64,000 bases of DNA, taken from Paenarthrobacter aurescens (GTDB lineage Bacteria; Actinomycetota; Actinomycetes; Actinomycetales; Micrococcaceae). The translations under genes and the position numbers were made by a program. The stretch's first letter is position 1. Each line of letters opens with the position of its first letter. Of the stretch, positions 24,024 through 32,620 are shown piece after piece. Below the pieces are notes generated by a model, which did no database searches, had not been told where the DNA came from, and saw only the letters and a program-made list of their open reading frames with translations. The stretch spans positions 372,001 to 436,000 of the forward strand of contig NZ_JAOEFX010000004.1 of assembly GCF_025421775.1 (NCBI RefSeq), written 5' to 3'.

Positions 24024-25412
24024 ATGTACACCACCCCAACCAGCGCAACGGAGGCTACTGCATCAGCGCCCACGCTTAAGCGCGTCCTCGGCTTGCCATC
24101 CCTCGTGGCCTTCGGCCTGACCTCCATGGGCATTCTGTCCGTGGTGGCGGTATACGGCGCCGGGACCGAAATCAGCGACGGTCATTTGCCGGCGGCCTAC
24201 ATGGCGGCCCTGATTGCCATGCTGTTCACGGCCCACAGCTATGGCCGGATGGCACGCCATGTTCCCGTGACCGGCGGCGCCTACGCGTATGCTTCCCACG
24301 CCTTCGGTAAGCCAGTGGGATTCCTGGTGGGGTGGACCATGATGCTGGACTACCTGTTCCTGCCCATGGTTAACTTCCTGCTGTTTGGCCTCTACCTCAA
24401 CAGTTTGCTGCCCGGTATACCGCCGCAGCTGGCAGTCCTCGCCTGTCTTCTGGTGGTGGGCCTCTTCAGCGTGATCGGTGTTGCCTGGATCAAGAAGATG
24501 AACTTTGTGGTGGTGTCGGCATCGGTCCTTGTCATCGTCGTCTTCCTGGTGCTGGCAGTCCTCAACGCCCCGAACCTGACTGTGGAGAGCGTCATCCGCC
24601 CCCTCACCCTGGGAGACGGTGGAATTGCGCCGGTCATGGCCGCTGCTGCAATCGTCGCCTTTGCGTTCCTGGGGTTCGACGGCGTCTCCACGCTTGCCGA
24701 GGAATCACGCAACCCCCGGAGGGACGTGCCGCGCGGCATCATCCTGTCCACGCTCTTCGCCGGTTTGGGCTACACGCTGTTTTCCGTCGCCGGAAGCCTG
24801 ATTGTTCCCGAATGGAGGGCAATCGAGAACCTCGACGCAGCGGGAACGGAGCTCATGCAACGCGCCGGGGGCGATGTCCTGATGGTGGTTTTCGTGGTGG
24901 TGAACCTTGGCGGACTTGTTCTCTGCGGCGCTGCCGCCCAGATGAGTGTCAGCCGCGTCATCTATGCCATGGGAAGGGATCGGATCCTGCCCGGAGTGAC
25001 CGCGAAACTACAACCTCGTTTCCGCACGCCGTACGTCGCCGCCTTGCTTGTCTCGGCAATTTCCCTCGTTGCCCTGTTCATTACGTTGGAGCAGGCCGTG
25101 TACATGATCAACTTCGGGGCTTTGATCGCCTTCGCAGTGGTGAACCTGGCAACCATTAAAGTGCTGTTCTTCGATCTGCGGATGCGGGGAACAGTGGGGA
25201 CCCTGCGGAACCTGATCCTGCCGCTGCTGGGGTTCGCTTGCATTGCGTGGCTATGGACGTCGCTCGCCTGGTTCACCTATTTGCTGGGAGCCGCCTGGCT
25301 GGCAATAGGAGCAACCATTTTCGTGGTGCGTCGCCGGCAATCCGGCGGTCACGTGGCTCTTGGTTTCGACGACGCGGCCCTCACGGAGGATCCGCGCCGC
25401 GTCCAGAGCTAG
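24024..25412 (+). CDS. APC-superfamily permease
   Basis: The 462-residue protein starts at the ATG after CGAGGAGAACGCC. It has 12 or so transmembrane segments and APC motifs: GLPSLVAFGLTSMGILSVVA (helix 1), HVPVTGGAYAYASHAFGKPV (helix 2-3 region) and FLGFDGVSTLAEESRNPRRD (helix 6 to loop). It is a proton- or sodium-coupled amino-acid/amine/nucleobase importer; the divergent cytosine-deaminase-like enzyme hints at a nitrogen-heterocycle or amino-compound substrate. Its stop codon shares the CTAG at 25409-25412 with the convergent gene's stop. Confidence 0.88.
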   Translation: MYTTPTSATEATASAPTLKRVLGLPSLVAFGLTSMGILSVVAVYGAGTEISDGHLPAAYMAALIAMLFTAHSYGRMARHVPVTGGAYAYASHAFGKPVGFLVGWTMMLDYLFLPMVNFLLFGLYLNSLLPGIPPQLAVLACLLVVGLFSVIGVAWIKKMNFVVVSASVLVIVVFLVLAVLNAPNLTVESVIRPLTLGDGGIAPVMAAAAIVAFAFLGFDGVSTLAEESRNPRRDVPRGIILSTLFAGLGYTLFSVAGSLIVPEWRAIENLDAAGTELMQRAGGDVLMVVFVVVNLGGLVLCGAAAQMSVSRVIYAMGRDRILPGVTAKLQPRFRTPYVAALLVSAISLVALFITLEQAVYMINFGALIAFAVVNLATIKVLFFDLRMRGTVGTLRNLILPLLGFACIAWLWTSLAWFTYLLGAAWLAIGATIFVVRRRQSGGHVALGFDDAALTEDPRRVQS

Positions 25413-25786
25413 AACGCCGGGTAACTGACCAGCAGCGCCTGGAGTTCGGTGGTCGACATGTTGTTGGCCATCTCGACGCTGATGCCCATCGCGACAGCGG
25501 CAATCGTGATCATCGCGACGCAAGCCACCGACAGGAAGCGCCAGTCCTTGCGGAAGACACTGCCGATGGTCTCGGGCATATCAAGGCTCGGGGAAATCAT
25601 GTTGGGGGCGCTGTCCCATGAGCCGTCATCCAGCATCGCGATGATGCGGTCGTTGGCGCGGTCGTAACGCATGGTGCTGATGTTGTTACCGTGGCGGGCA
25701 AGCAGGATGTCGTGTCCCACGCGCTGGCGCGGCTGCAAGGTAAGCAAGGAAGTTCCCCTGAAATCGAGAAGTGGATGGTGGCGCAC
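25409..25786 (-). CDS. Small single-pass membrane protein, unknown
   Basis: The 125-residue frame begins at a GTG with no clear ribosome site, so the true start may be internal (a TTG near 25744 lies after GGGGAAC). It contains a hydrophilic N-terminal half with MRYDRANDRIIAMLDDGSWD, then one hydrophobic segment, SVACVAMITIAAVAMGISV, and a short tail. I know no family. It is leftward, with its stop codon interlocked with that of the APC permease (CTAG). No partner is evident. Confidence 0.55.
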   Translation of the reverse strand: MRHHPLLDFRGTSLLTLQPRQRVGHDILLARHGNNISTMRYDRANDRIIAMLDDGSWDSAPNMISPSLDMPETIGSVFRKDWRFLSVACVAMITIAAVAMGISVEMANNMSTTELQALLVSYPAF

Positions 25787-25892
25787 ACCATTGGGGGCAT
25801 CTCGATTTTATAACGGTTGGACCTCCAAGCAGGCCCAAAATACGCCAATCGCCGGGTGAGCCTCCCCACCCGGCGGCGTGACTCAGCTCGCT

Positions 25893-26321
25893 TTACGGCT
25901 GGTCGGTCTTGGCAATGTAGACATCGCAAGGGGCGGTGTGGGCAACGGTGTTGGCCACACTCCCAAGCACGCGGCCCAAGCCTTGCATGCGCCGGTTGCC
26001 CACCACGATCAGGCGGGCATCCTGCATCTCAGCTTCCTTGACCAGCGCTTCGCCCGGCTTGCCGCGGGCGGCCGAGTAGGTGACCTCCAGGCGATCGTCC
26101 GTCAGCCGCTCGGCAACGGCGCGGGCAACGGCTTCAGCTTCGGCTGCGTCGGAGACGATCCATTTATCGGTGCCGATCTCAACCACCTCGGTCCGGTTGC
26201 TGTCGAATGCGCTGACCACGCGAAGGCTGGCTCCGAGGCCAATTGCCAACTGCTGGGCGGCCTGAGCCGCCCTCATTGCCGTCTCGCTGCCGTCTACTCC
26301 GACAATCACAACTCCGGTCAT
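25893..26321 (-). CDS. Universal stress protein (UspA family)
   Basis: The 142-residue protein is a single Usp domain: VVIVGVDGSETAMRAAQAA at the start, VVGNRRMQGLGRVLGSVANTV near residue 107 with the ATP-binding G-x2-G-x9-G-S pattern (GNRRMQGLGRVLGS variant), and a terminal strand CDVYIAK. The start codon overlaps the stop of the upstream aminotransferase gene by four bases (ATGA), so the two are an operon. It probably binds ATP and acts under stress or stasis. Confidence 0.88.
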   Translation of the reverse strand: MTGVVIVGVDGSETAMRAAQAAQQLAIGLGASLRVVSAFDSNRTEVVEIGTDKWIVSDAAEAEAVARAVAERLTDDRLEVTYSAARGKPGEALVKEAEMQDARLIVVGNRRMQGLGRVLGSVANTVAHTAPCDVYIAKTDQP

Positions 26322-27631
26322 TGTGCTGCTCCTTCATTGGTAGCTTCAATGGCATCCGCCAGGACAGGGGCCAAGCGACGTACACCTTCGGCTATCGTAT
26401 CCGGGGGCACGGCGCTAAAGGCGAGGCGGAGCTTGTTGGAGGGTCCGTCTGCCGGTGTGAACGCCGCGCCGGGGATGAACACCACGCCCGCATCGATGGC
26501 CTTCGCGAGCAGTGGGTAAGTATCAACGCCTTCGGGCAGCGTGACCCACACGAAGAAGCCGCCGTCCGGTCGTGTCCATGTGAGGCCTTCGGGCATGTAC
26601 TCGTCCAGCGCGGAGAGGAGGGCCTCGCAGCGCTCAGCGTAGAGCTTGCGGTAGGTGTCGATCTGGCCTTCCCAGTCGTAATCGCGGAGGTATGCCGAGA
26701 CGAGCATCTGGTTCAGTGGCGGCGGGCAGAGCGTCACGGCCTCTGAAGCGAGGTAAAAACGCCGCTGGAGATGCGCAGGAACCAGGGCCCAGCCGATACG
26801 TAGTCCCGGGGCGAAGATCTTGGAGAACGAGCCGAGGTAAATGACGTCGTCCGGGTTTGCTGCCCGCATGGGAGCGATGGGGTGGCCGTCGAACCGCAGG
26901 AGCCCATAGGGGTTGTCCTCGAGGACGATGATATTCGCAGTGCGGCATATATCGACGATGCGCTGCCTGCGTTCTTCGGCAAGGGTGATGCCGGAGGGGT
27001 TGTTGAAGTTGGGGATGGTGTAGAGGAACTTGATGTTCTTGCCCTCGGACTGGAGCGCCGCGATCCTGGCCTCAAGGAGCTCCGGTACCAGGCCGTCGTC
27101 GTCCATTTCGATCGGTTCCACCTGCACTTGGTACGCCTCGAACGTGTTCAGGGCGCCAACGTACGTGGGGTTCTCGACCAGGACAACATCGCCAGGGTTG
27201 CAGAAGACTTTGGTGGCGACGTCCTGTGCTGACTGCGATCCTGCGGTGATGACCACGTTTTCGGGGAGCGCATCCGCGATGCCCTCGGCGGCCATGATCC
27301 CGCAGATCTGCTGACGGAGTTCCTCTGTGCCCTGGCCGCCGCCGTACTGGAGCGCAGTCATACCCTCTTCTGCGATGATGCGCGCGGCGGTCTGGCCGAG
27401 CCTTTCCAGTGGCAGGGACTGCAAGTACGGGTTCCCTCCGGCGAGGGAGACAAGGCCCGGCCGCATGGAGATGTCGAAGACATCGCGGACGGCAGACTGT
27501 TTGATGTTGGCGGCCCGCGCGGAGAACAGTTCCTCGTGCGGGTGGGCGGCCGTGGCGGCCCGCTCAATGGCGTCGATGGCTTCAGCGGGCAGCGTTGCGC
27601 CGGCATCCAATGTTTCGTGGGTCACAGTCAC
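26318..27631 (-). CDS. PLP-dependent aminotransferase (MocR/2-aminoadipate type, no DNA-binding domain)
   Basis: The 437-residue protein starts at a GTG at 27631 with GAGGAG six bases upstream. Family blocks are RPGLVSLAGGNPYLQSLPLE, LQYGGGQGTEELRQQI, NNPSGITLAEERRQRIVD and IYLGSFSKIFAPGLRIGW, where K is the PLP lysine. The sequence resembles the C-terminal aminotransferase of MocR regulators and LysN-like 2-aminoadipate aminotransferases, but there is no HTH, so it is an enzyme. It is divergent from a PEP-mutase-type enzyme gene (105-bp gap). Confidence 0.85.
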   Translation of the reverse strand: MTVTHETLDAGATLPAEAIDAIERAATAAHPHEELFSARAANIKQSAVRDVFDISMRPGLVSLAGGNPYLQSLPLERLGQTAARIIAEEGMTALQYGGGQGTEELRQQICGIMAAEGIADALPENVVITAGSQSAQDVATKVFCNPGDVVLVENPTYVGALNTFEAYQVQVEPIEMDDDGLVPELLEARIAALQSEGKNIKFLYTIPNFNNPSGITLAEERRQRIVDICRTANIIVLEDNPYGLLRFDGHPIAPMRAANPDDVIYLGSFSKIFAPGLRIGWALVPAHLQRRFYLASEAVTLCPPPLNQMLVSAYLRDYDWEGQIDTYRKLYAERCEALLSALDEYMPEGLTWTRPDGGFFVWVTLPEGVDTYPLLAKAIDAGVVFIPGAAFTPADGPSNKLRLAFSAVPPDTIAEGVRRLAPVLADAIEATNEGAAQ

Positions 27632-27736
27632 AGGATACTCCTCGATGTTGCTAACGAGGCAACAGTTGTTTTCGAATGTCTCCCATCTTGGCAGTCCGCG
27701 CTTTACGTCGCGATCCGGAAGGGCTGGAATGTAGCT

Positions 27737-28585
27737 ATGACAGCGCACCGGGGATCCGTGACCAAAGCCGAACAGTTCCATAAACTTCACGATGCCGGGC
27801 CCATGCCGTTGGTGCTGGTGAACGTGTGGGACGCGGCTTCCGCCCGCGTCGTCCAGGAAGCAGGTGCGACGGCGATCGCGACCTCAAGCTCGGCAGTCTC
27901 CTGGAGCCTGGGGTTCCGGGATGGAGACCACGTGCCATGGGGCTTGGCCATGGCAGCGTTGGGACGCGTGGTGGGGGCGACCACGCTGCCGGTGACGGCG
28001 GACATTGAGACCGGTTACGGGCGCACCGACGACGAACTCCGCGCGACGGTCCACGCCGTCCTGGACGCGGGCGCCGTCGGGATCAACATCGAAGACTCCG
28101 CCACGGAACCCCTCACCGACATCACCGAGCAATCACGCAGGATTGCCCTCATCCGCGCCGCTGCGGACGACCGAGGCATCCCGCTGTTCATCAATGCCCG
28201 TACCGACACTTACCTGTCTGGCCAGTTCCCGGACGCAGCATACGAAGAAACGCTGCAGCGCGCCGAGTCATACCTCACTGCCGGCGCCGACGGAGTCTTC
28301 GTTCCCGGCGTCGTGGATTTGCATGTGCTGCATGAGTTGTCCAGCCGGATTCCCGCGCCGCTCAACGCCCTGGCGGGCGTCGGAGATCCGTCTCCCTTGG
28401 AACTGCATGACGCGGGTGTCCGTCGGGTCAGCATTGGCGGCAACGCGGCCAAGGCCGCCTACGCCAAGGTAGCCCGGGTTGCGAAGGAGATCCTTGGCGA
28501 CGGCAATTGGGCCGGGCTGGCCGGCACGCGCAGCCACGCTGAGATGGACGCCCTGTTCGAGCAAGGCTCCAAATACAGCCTCTGA
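27737..28585 (+). CDS. Isocitrate lyase / phosphoenolpyruvate mutase superfamily protein
   Basis: The 282-residue protein starts at the ATG at 27737. The (beta/alpha)8 fold motifs are VNVWDAASARVVQEAG, PVTADIETGYGRTDDEL with the metal-binding DxExG, GINIEDSATEP, and LFINARTDTYL. It matches the PEP mutase/carboxyphosphonoenolpyruvate phosphonomutase/methylisocitrate-lyase-like group of small C-C or P-C lyases. The canonical catalytic KKCGH loop of isocitrate lyases is absent, as in the non-ICL branch. Substrate unknown. A weak GGCGG-CAC-CCGCC stem plus TTTTATT at 28604-28623 follows. Confidence 0.82.
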   Translation: MTAHRGSVTKAEQFHKLHDAGPMPLVLVNVWDAASARVVQEAGATAIATSSSAVSWSLGFRDGDHVPWGLAMAALGRVVGATTLPVTADIETGYGRTDDELRATVHAVLDAGAVGINIEDSATEPLTDITEQSRRIALIRAAADDRGIPLFINARTDTYLSGQFPDAAYEETLQRAESYLTAGADGVFVPGVVDLHVLHELSSRIPAPLNALAGVGDPSPLELHDAGVRRVSIGGNAAKAAYAKVARVAKEILGDGNWAGLAGTRSHAEMDALFEQGSKYSL

Positions 28586-28603
28586 AGCAGCGGAAGGTAC
28601 GAC

Positions 28604-28623
28604 GGCGGCACCCGCCTTTTATT
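28604..28623 (+). terminator. Short stem with T tract after the PEP-mutase-like gene
   Basis: GGCGG-CAC-CCGCC followed by TTTTATT, 18 bases after the stop codon. The stem is only five base pairs but all G-C; the T run makes it a reasonable terminator and separates this gene from the two-gene module starting at 28674. Confidence 0.5.
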
Positions 28624-28673
28624 GTCGGACCCCGCCAGTAGCTTTGGTCATGTGGAAGACAAGGGGAGGGTCC

Positions 28674-29699
28674 ATGGCACGACGCAGTGTGCAGTTCTGG
28701 CGCATCGAGCAGCTGAACGGTGATGAGCTCAATCGCCCATTTCCTGCGCGCCGTGTGGCAGAGGTCCTCAAAAAGGCCCAGGATGCTGCCACTGACAGGC
28801 ACTTCACCAGTGTTGACGGCACGGTGTTACTCGCGCAGGCCGTGGCCTCTTCGCCGCATCCCGTGCTGCTTTTGGACCGGGTGCGGGATACCAACCTGCC
28901 AAGCGTCGGAGACGCCCTTGGCCGGCGCAAGCCACTGCCGTTGGCTCCGGGCGACCACCTGCTGGAGACCACGTACTTTGCCTTCCTGAAACGCAACGTC
29001 ATCGCAGTGCTGACCAGTGGCAACGGACCCCGGGCGTCCAGACTGGGGGAGTACCTCGAGGGGATGCTCGGCCTGGAGCTTAGCCTGGTGCCTGTGGTCC
29101 GTGAGGATATCGAGGAAATCCTCACCAGGCTGGAGGTGAGCCGCTTCGAGTTCGCGCTTCCGGCCGAGCGCCTGTCAGGAAAGCTCATGGAAGGGGAATG
29201 GGCTGACGTGCTGGAGAGTGCCTCCCGGCTCATGAATGAGGGAACTTTCCGAATTTCCCTGAGTGTGGGGCGGTCCGGCAAGGCTGAGGATAAACAGCGT
29301 ATTCGGGACCGCATTCAGCAGTTGATCGATCTCTTTCGACGGGCCGGTTCCGTGGAGCACTTCGACTACGTGGTAGCCGAGGGGAAGGACTCCCTGACAG
29401 GAGAGCGCGAGGTAGTGGACCTGCTGAAAGAGCGCTTTGTTTCGCACGTGGAAGTTGACCCGGACGTCTTCAACGATCCCCAAAAGTCCATCGCGGAGGC
29501 CATGGCAATCCTCAATAAACAGGCAAGGGACAACGAGTCATTCTTCGCGAGGACGTTGCCGGATATCAAAGGTTCCGCTGACTCCAGTCTGGTCCCGGAC
29601 ATCGTCGCAGGCGGAATGGCGGCAACGCGTGAGGCACTCGCGGCGGCAGTCAGGGCAGAACTTCCAGGCGGTGCGGGCCATGAGCTTGTACGAGGTTGA
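28674..29699 (+). CDS. Unrecognised soluble protein, first gene of a two-gene membrane-coupled module
   Basis: The 341-residue protein starts at the ATG at 28674, after AAGGGGAGGGTCC; an in-frame ATG at 28650 is less likely. It has no signal peptide or membrane segment. The first half is mixed alpha/beta (VQFWRIEQLNGDELNRP, then TYFAFLKRNVIAVLTSGNG); the second is helix-rich with charged residues (EDKQRIRDRIQQLIDLFRRA). I cannot assign a family. The arrangement with the overlapping four-helix membrane protein is reminiscent of Kiwa-type antiviral pairs (membrane KwaA plus DUF4868 KwaB), but gene order is opposite and I see no certain sequence match. Confidence 0.6.
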   Translation: MARRSVQFWRIEQLNGDELNRPFPARRVAEVLKKAQDAATDRHFTSVDGTVLLAQAVASSPHPVLLLDRVRDTNLPSVGDALGRRKPLPLAPGDHLLETTYFAFLKRNVIAVLTSGNGPRASRLGEYLEGMLGLELSLVPVVREDIEEILTRLEVSRFEFALPAERLSGKLMEGEWADVLESASRLMNEGTFRISLSVGRSGKAEDKQRIRDRIQQLIDLFRRAGSVEHFDYVVAEGKDSLTGEREVVDLLKERFVSHVEVDPDVFNDPQKSIAEAMAILNKQARDNESFFARTLPDIKGSADSSLVPDIVAGGMAATREALAAAVRAELPGGAGHELVRG

Positions 29700-30219
29700 C
29701 GTCGAGCGCACCGGCCGCCGCCGCACACTGTGGCGGTGGTTCCTGCTGCATCCAACGGCCGACTACCTTTGGGCTGTGCTTGCGGTCCTGCTTTGGCTGG
29801 GGATCGCGCTGCTGGCGCGTCAACCACTGATGCTGGAAGGGGCCGACGCCGGCGCGCGGCGAACGCTCTTCCAGACCCTCGCCACCTTGGCCGGCGCCAC
29901 AGCCGGCCTCACGCTCACCAGCGTCTCCATGCTGATCAACGTCCTTGGCAAGAAAGCTGCTCCGGGCCAGCGGGAACTCCCCTTGGAAAAACTCACGGCC
30001 ACTCACCGGCGCCAGATCGGGGAGGTATTCCTGTTCGCCATCCCGGGGCTTGGACTGCTGGTGGTTGCTGGCTTGGTCACTATAGTCCTGGAGGGAGACG
30101 GCCCCACAGGCCTCTGGATACCCGAAACGGTGGTGTTCGTGCTGGCGTTCGCGTCAGTGCTGGCCCTGCTGCGTGTGGCATGGGCCCTCCGGCGGGTGCT
30201 GGCAATCGCGACGGCCTAA
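29680..30219 (+). CDS. Four-helix integral membrane protein, partner of the preceding gene
   Basis: The 179-residue protein starts at an ATG at 29680, 20 bases inside the preceding gene, after AGGCGG. Hydrophobic segments lie near residues 25-45, 58-82, 112-132 and 140-165, giving a compact four-helix protein with a short cytoplasmic N-terminus (ERTGRRRTLWRW). The segment ATLAGATAGLTLTSVSMLIN is Ala/Thr/Gly-rich. It shows weak similarity in layout to DUF2254/YcsG-like membrane proteins. Tight coupling says the two products act together. Confidence 0.6.
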   Translation: MSLYEVDVERTGRRRTLWRWFLLHPTADYLWAVLAVLLWLGIALLARQPLMLEGADAGARRTLFQTLATLAGATAGLTLTSVSMLINVLGKKAAPGQRELPLEKLTATHRRQIGEVFLFAIPGLGLLVVAGLVTIVLEGDGPTGLWIPETVVFVLAFASVLALLRVAWALRRVLAIATA

Positions 30220-30310
30220 GCTGCCAAAACCGCTAATCCGTTGTTCGACCGCTTATTCGTCGTCGGGCAACCACGGAACAGCGGCTTCCCAACGTCATAG
30301 CAGTCCGGCA

Positions 30311-31129
30311 TCATCGCACGCTCAGGGCCTCTATCAATGTCCGGCCGTTGACGTAGATCTCGGCACGTGTCGCACCACTGGCCGACACGATGGTGTGCGT
30401 TAGTTGGGCCTGGATGCGTGGAATGTCGCACGCCCCGCCGGGCCGGAGGGATCCACTCAGGTTCACTACCACCGTGGACCCGCTCATGTAGCCGGAGAGG
30501 TACCGCAAGGATGAGCCCGCGAGTGCGTCATAGAGTGCGGCGTCACTGTCCATAGGCATTCCCGCTTCCAGCAGGCGCCCCAGAGCAACAGCCAAGGGAT
30601 CCCCGGGCACGGCCACGCCGCGGACGGCCACCAGGCTGTCGTTGCAGCCGAACCGCACCCCGCGGGAGCCGCCGTCGTCGATTGCCACGTAGTAGACCGC
30701 CGGCCCGGAGGCATCCACGGTCACCACCATGCCGGTTCCTGAAGGCTCTGGGGCGCTGGTACCCGGCTGCGGAGAAGGCTCGACGGCGGGTGCGGACTCA
30801 GTCGCGACGGGCTCGACGGGCGCGACGGGCGCGGGTGTGCTGGCGGAGGGCGCGGGAACCGGGGCCGCTGGCGACGGTGGCGGGGAAGGGGGTGCACTGG
30901 ACGCAGTACCCGGGCTGGAGGCAGCAGGAGGAGACGCTGAAGGTGTCGAAGCCGCAGGCGCACTACTGGGCGAGACGGGCGGTGGGTTCACTGAAACCGT
31001 CGGCAGGGGTCCTGTTCCGGCTGGACCGGCGGCGTCCGGAACCGAAGTGCAGCCAGACACCCACAGACTCATCAAGAGGCAGGCAGCCGCGATCGTCGTC
31101 GTGCTTTTTGGCCTACGTCCGGCATGCAT
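30311..31129 (-). CDS. GerMN-domain lipoprotein with Pro/Ala/Ser linker
   Basis: The 272-residue protein has AGGAGC upstream of the ATG. Residues 1-27 form a lipoprotein signal with lipobox VSGC (Cys27). Residues about 30-135 are a low-complexity Pro/Ala/Ser linker. The C-terminal 130 residues form a GerMN-like domain: VYYVAIDDGG, DPLAVALGRLLEAGMP, TVVVNLSG and QAQLTHTIVSASGATRAEIY, then VNGRTL. GerMN domains occur in spore GerM and in actinobacterial LpqB-like envelope proteins, so the role here is likely in the cell envelope rather than spores. It is transcribed leftward, against the module at 28674-30219. Confidence 0.75.
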   Translation of the reverse strand: MHAGRRPKSTTTIAAACLLMSLWVSGCTSVPDAAGPAGTGPLPTVSVNPPPVSPSSAPAASTPSASPPAASSPGTASSAPPSPPPSPAAPVPAPSASTPAPVAPVEPVATESAPAVEPSPQPGTSAPEPSGTGMVVTVDASGPAVYYVAIDDGGSRGVRFGCNDSLVAVRGVAVPGDPLAVALGRLLEAGMPMDSDAALYDALAGSSLRYLSGYMSGSTVVVNLSGSLRPGGACDIPRIQAQLTHTIVSASGATRAEIYVNGRTLIEALSVR

Positions 31130-31273
31130 GACAGCCCGCGCTCCTGTCCGTCCACCTGTATCTCCAACGTTAGGTGGGTTCTGCGAAACACAACATGCCG
31201 CTGCGGTGACGGTTCGGACAAGAGTTGGTCACGCTGCGGCCGGCGGCAGTCCAGTAAGCCAGCACAAACGCCA

Positions 31274-31308
31274 ATGCCCCCGCCCCGCGATAAGCGGAAC
31301 GGGGGCAT
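31274..31308 (-). terminator. Terminator after the FMN reductase gene
   Basis: ATGCCCCCG at 31274-31282 pairs with CGGGGGCAT at 31300-31308, with CCGC/GCGG pairing inside (31285-31288 and 31294-31297). It lies 15 bases beyond the leftward reductase stop and would separate it from the GerMN lipoprotein. Confidence 0.65.
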
Positions 31309-31322
31309 CAAAAGCGAAAAGA

Positions 31323-31889
31323 CTAGGCTGCTGCTTCTTCATCCTGGACGGCCGTCAGGGGCTCGAAGATGCCCTTGATCTGCTCCACGACCTCGGCGTC
31401 GTCCTTCGGGTGCAGTTCAGCGAAGCGGATCATGGAACCCGGGACGGCCAGCTTAACGTCTTCCAGTACCTTGGCGCCGGCGATGCCGGCTGCCTTGCGG
31501 GCCTCGTCCTGGGCCCACACGCCACCGAACTGGCCAAAAGCGGTTCCGACGACGGCGGTCGGCTTGCCGGAGAGGGCGCCGGCGCCGAACGGGCGGGACA
31601 GCCAGTCGATGGCGTTCTTCAGCGATGCGGGCATGGTGCCGTTGTGCTCGGGGGTGACCAGCAGAATGGTGTCGGCGTCGGCTGCTGCGGCGCGGAGTGC
31701 GGCGGCTTCGGCGGGAACCTGGCCTTCGACGTCGATGTCCTCGTTGTAGAACGGGATGCTGCCCAGCGAGCCGTGGATCTGCACATCAACATTCTCAGGC
31801 GCGTTCAGCTGGATGGCTTCGGCGAGCTTCTTGTTGTGGGAGTCGGCGCGCAGGCTGCCGACGAGGGTAAGAACGGTGCTCTTGGACAT
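31323..31889 (-). CDS. NADPH-dependent FMN reductase / flavin quinone reductase
   Basis: The 188-residue protein has the flavodoxin-like fold of the azoreductase/chromate reductase group: LTLVGSLRADSHNKKLAEA (phosphate loop), LLVTPEHNGTMPASLKNAID with the conserved PEHNGTxPAxLKNAxDW block, and GKPTAVVGTAFGQFGG. It binds FMN and reduces quinones or similar electrophiles with NAD(P)H. A divergent TetR regulator shares its promoter region, and a symmetric CGGAC-TATG-GTCCG site lies between. Confidence 0.88.
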   Translation of the reverse strand: MSKSTVLTLVGSLRADSHNKKLAEAIQLNAPENVDVQIHGSLGSIPFYNEDIDVEGQVPAEAAALRAAAADADTILLVTPEHNGTMPASLKNAIDWLSRPFGAGALSGKPTAVVGTAFGQFGGVWAQDEARKAAGIAGAKVLEDVKLAVPGSMIRFAELHPKDDAEVVEQIKGIFEPLTAVQDEEAAA

Positions 31890-31967
31890 GGTGTCTCCTT
31901 GTGTCTGGCCGGGTGCCTTGCGGAACCCGACCTGCGGTATCTGGGCTCTGGAGCCTTCATCGATACT

Positions 31968-31988
31968 AAACGGACTATGGTCCGCTTT
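31968..31988. promoter_or_regulatory. Putative TetR operator between FMN reductase and tetR
   Basis: CGGAC-TATG-GTCCG at 31971-31984 is a perfect inverted repeat with near-symmetric A/T flanks (AAA before, CTTT after). It is centred about 90 bases from the reductase start and 38 from the regulator start, suiting control of both genes. Confidence 0.55.
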
Positions 31989-32014
31989 CTATTCCCGGGG
32001 TCTAGAATATTTCT

Positions 32015-32620
32015 GTGAGCTCCATCCCTCTTCGGCCGGACGTGCCCTTGGGCGCGCCCCATGAGCGCAGCGATGCCGCCCGAAATCGTGAGCGCCTTCT
32101 CAGTGCTGCCCGGGACCTGGTAGCCGAGTTCGGCGCTGAAGCACTGACGATGGACGCGCTCGCCTGTAAGGCACACGTGGGCAAGGGCACCGTCTTCCGC
32201 CGGTTCGGCAGCAGGGCGGGGCTCATGATGACCCTCTTGAGCGATTCTGAATCGGAGTTCCAGTACGGCTTTATGTTCGGGCCGCCTCCGCTGGGTCCCG
32301 GCGCCGCCGCTAAAGAACGCCTGATTGCGTTCGGCGAAGGGCGGATCTACTTCGTCCTGGAAAACGGCGAACTCCTGAAGGCGGCGGGTGCTGCCACCCG
32401 CAACAGGTTCGACGTCCCGGCGACCAAACTCTCTCACCGCCACATGGAGGTCTTGCTCCGTGAGGCGGGGATTGCTGATCCCTGGGTCATGGCGATGTCC
32501 CTGACCTATGCGCTGGACCCCGAGCGGATTGTGGACGACGTCCGTGTGCGCGGCATTTCACCCACCCGCCTCACGGACTCCTGGCGTGAACTGATCACGC
32601 GCCTGCTGCCCGCCGCCTGA
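32015..32620 (+). CDS. TetR-family transcriptional regulator, divergent from FMN reductase
   Basis: The 201-residue protein starts at a GTG. An HTH near residues 28-70 reads LLSAARDLVAEFGAEALTMD, then VGKGTVFRRFGSRAGLM. The following helical ligand domain carries VMAMSLTYALDPE. It probably represses the flavin reductase and itself through the palindrome between them, with release by an electrophile or quinone (inference from location). Confidence 0.85.
   Translation: MSSIPLRPDVPLGAPHERSDAARNRERLLSAARDLVAEFGAEALTMDALACKAHVGKGTVFRRFGSRAGLMMTLLSDSESEFQYGFMFGPPPLGPGAAAKERLIAFGEGRIYFVLENGELLKAAGAATRNRFDVPATKLSHRHMEVLLREAGIADPWVMAMSLTYALDPERIVDDVRVRGISPTRLTDSWRELITRLLPAA

Noticed and set aside
30729..32018. 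Rightward frame of 429 codons opposite the GerMN lipoprotein and FMN reductase
   Set aside because: It covers two well-supported leftward genes, a terminator and an operator; translation is Gly/Ala-rich junk.
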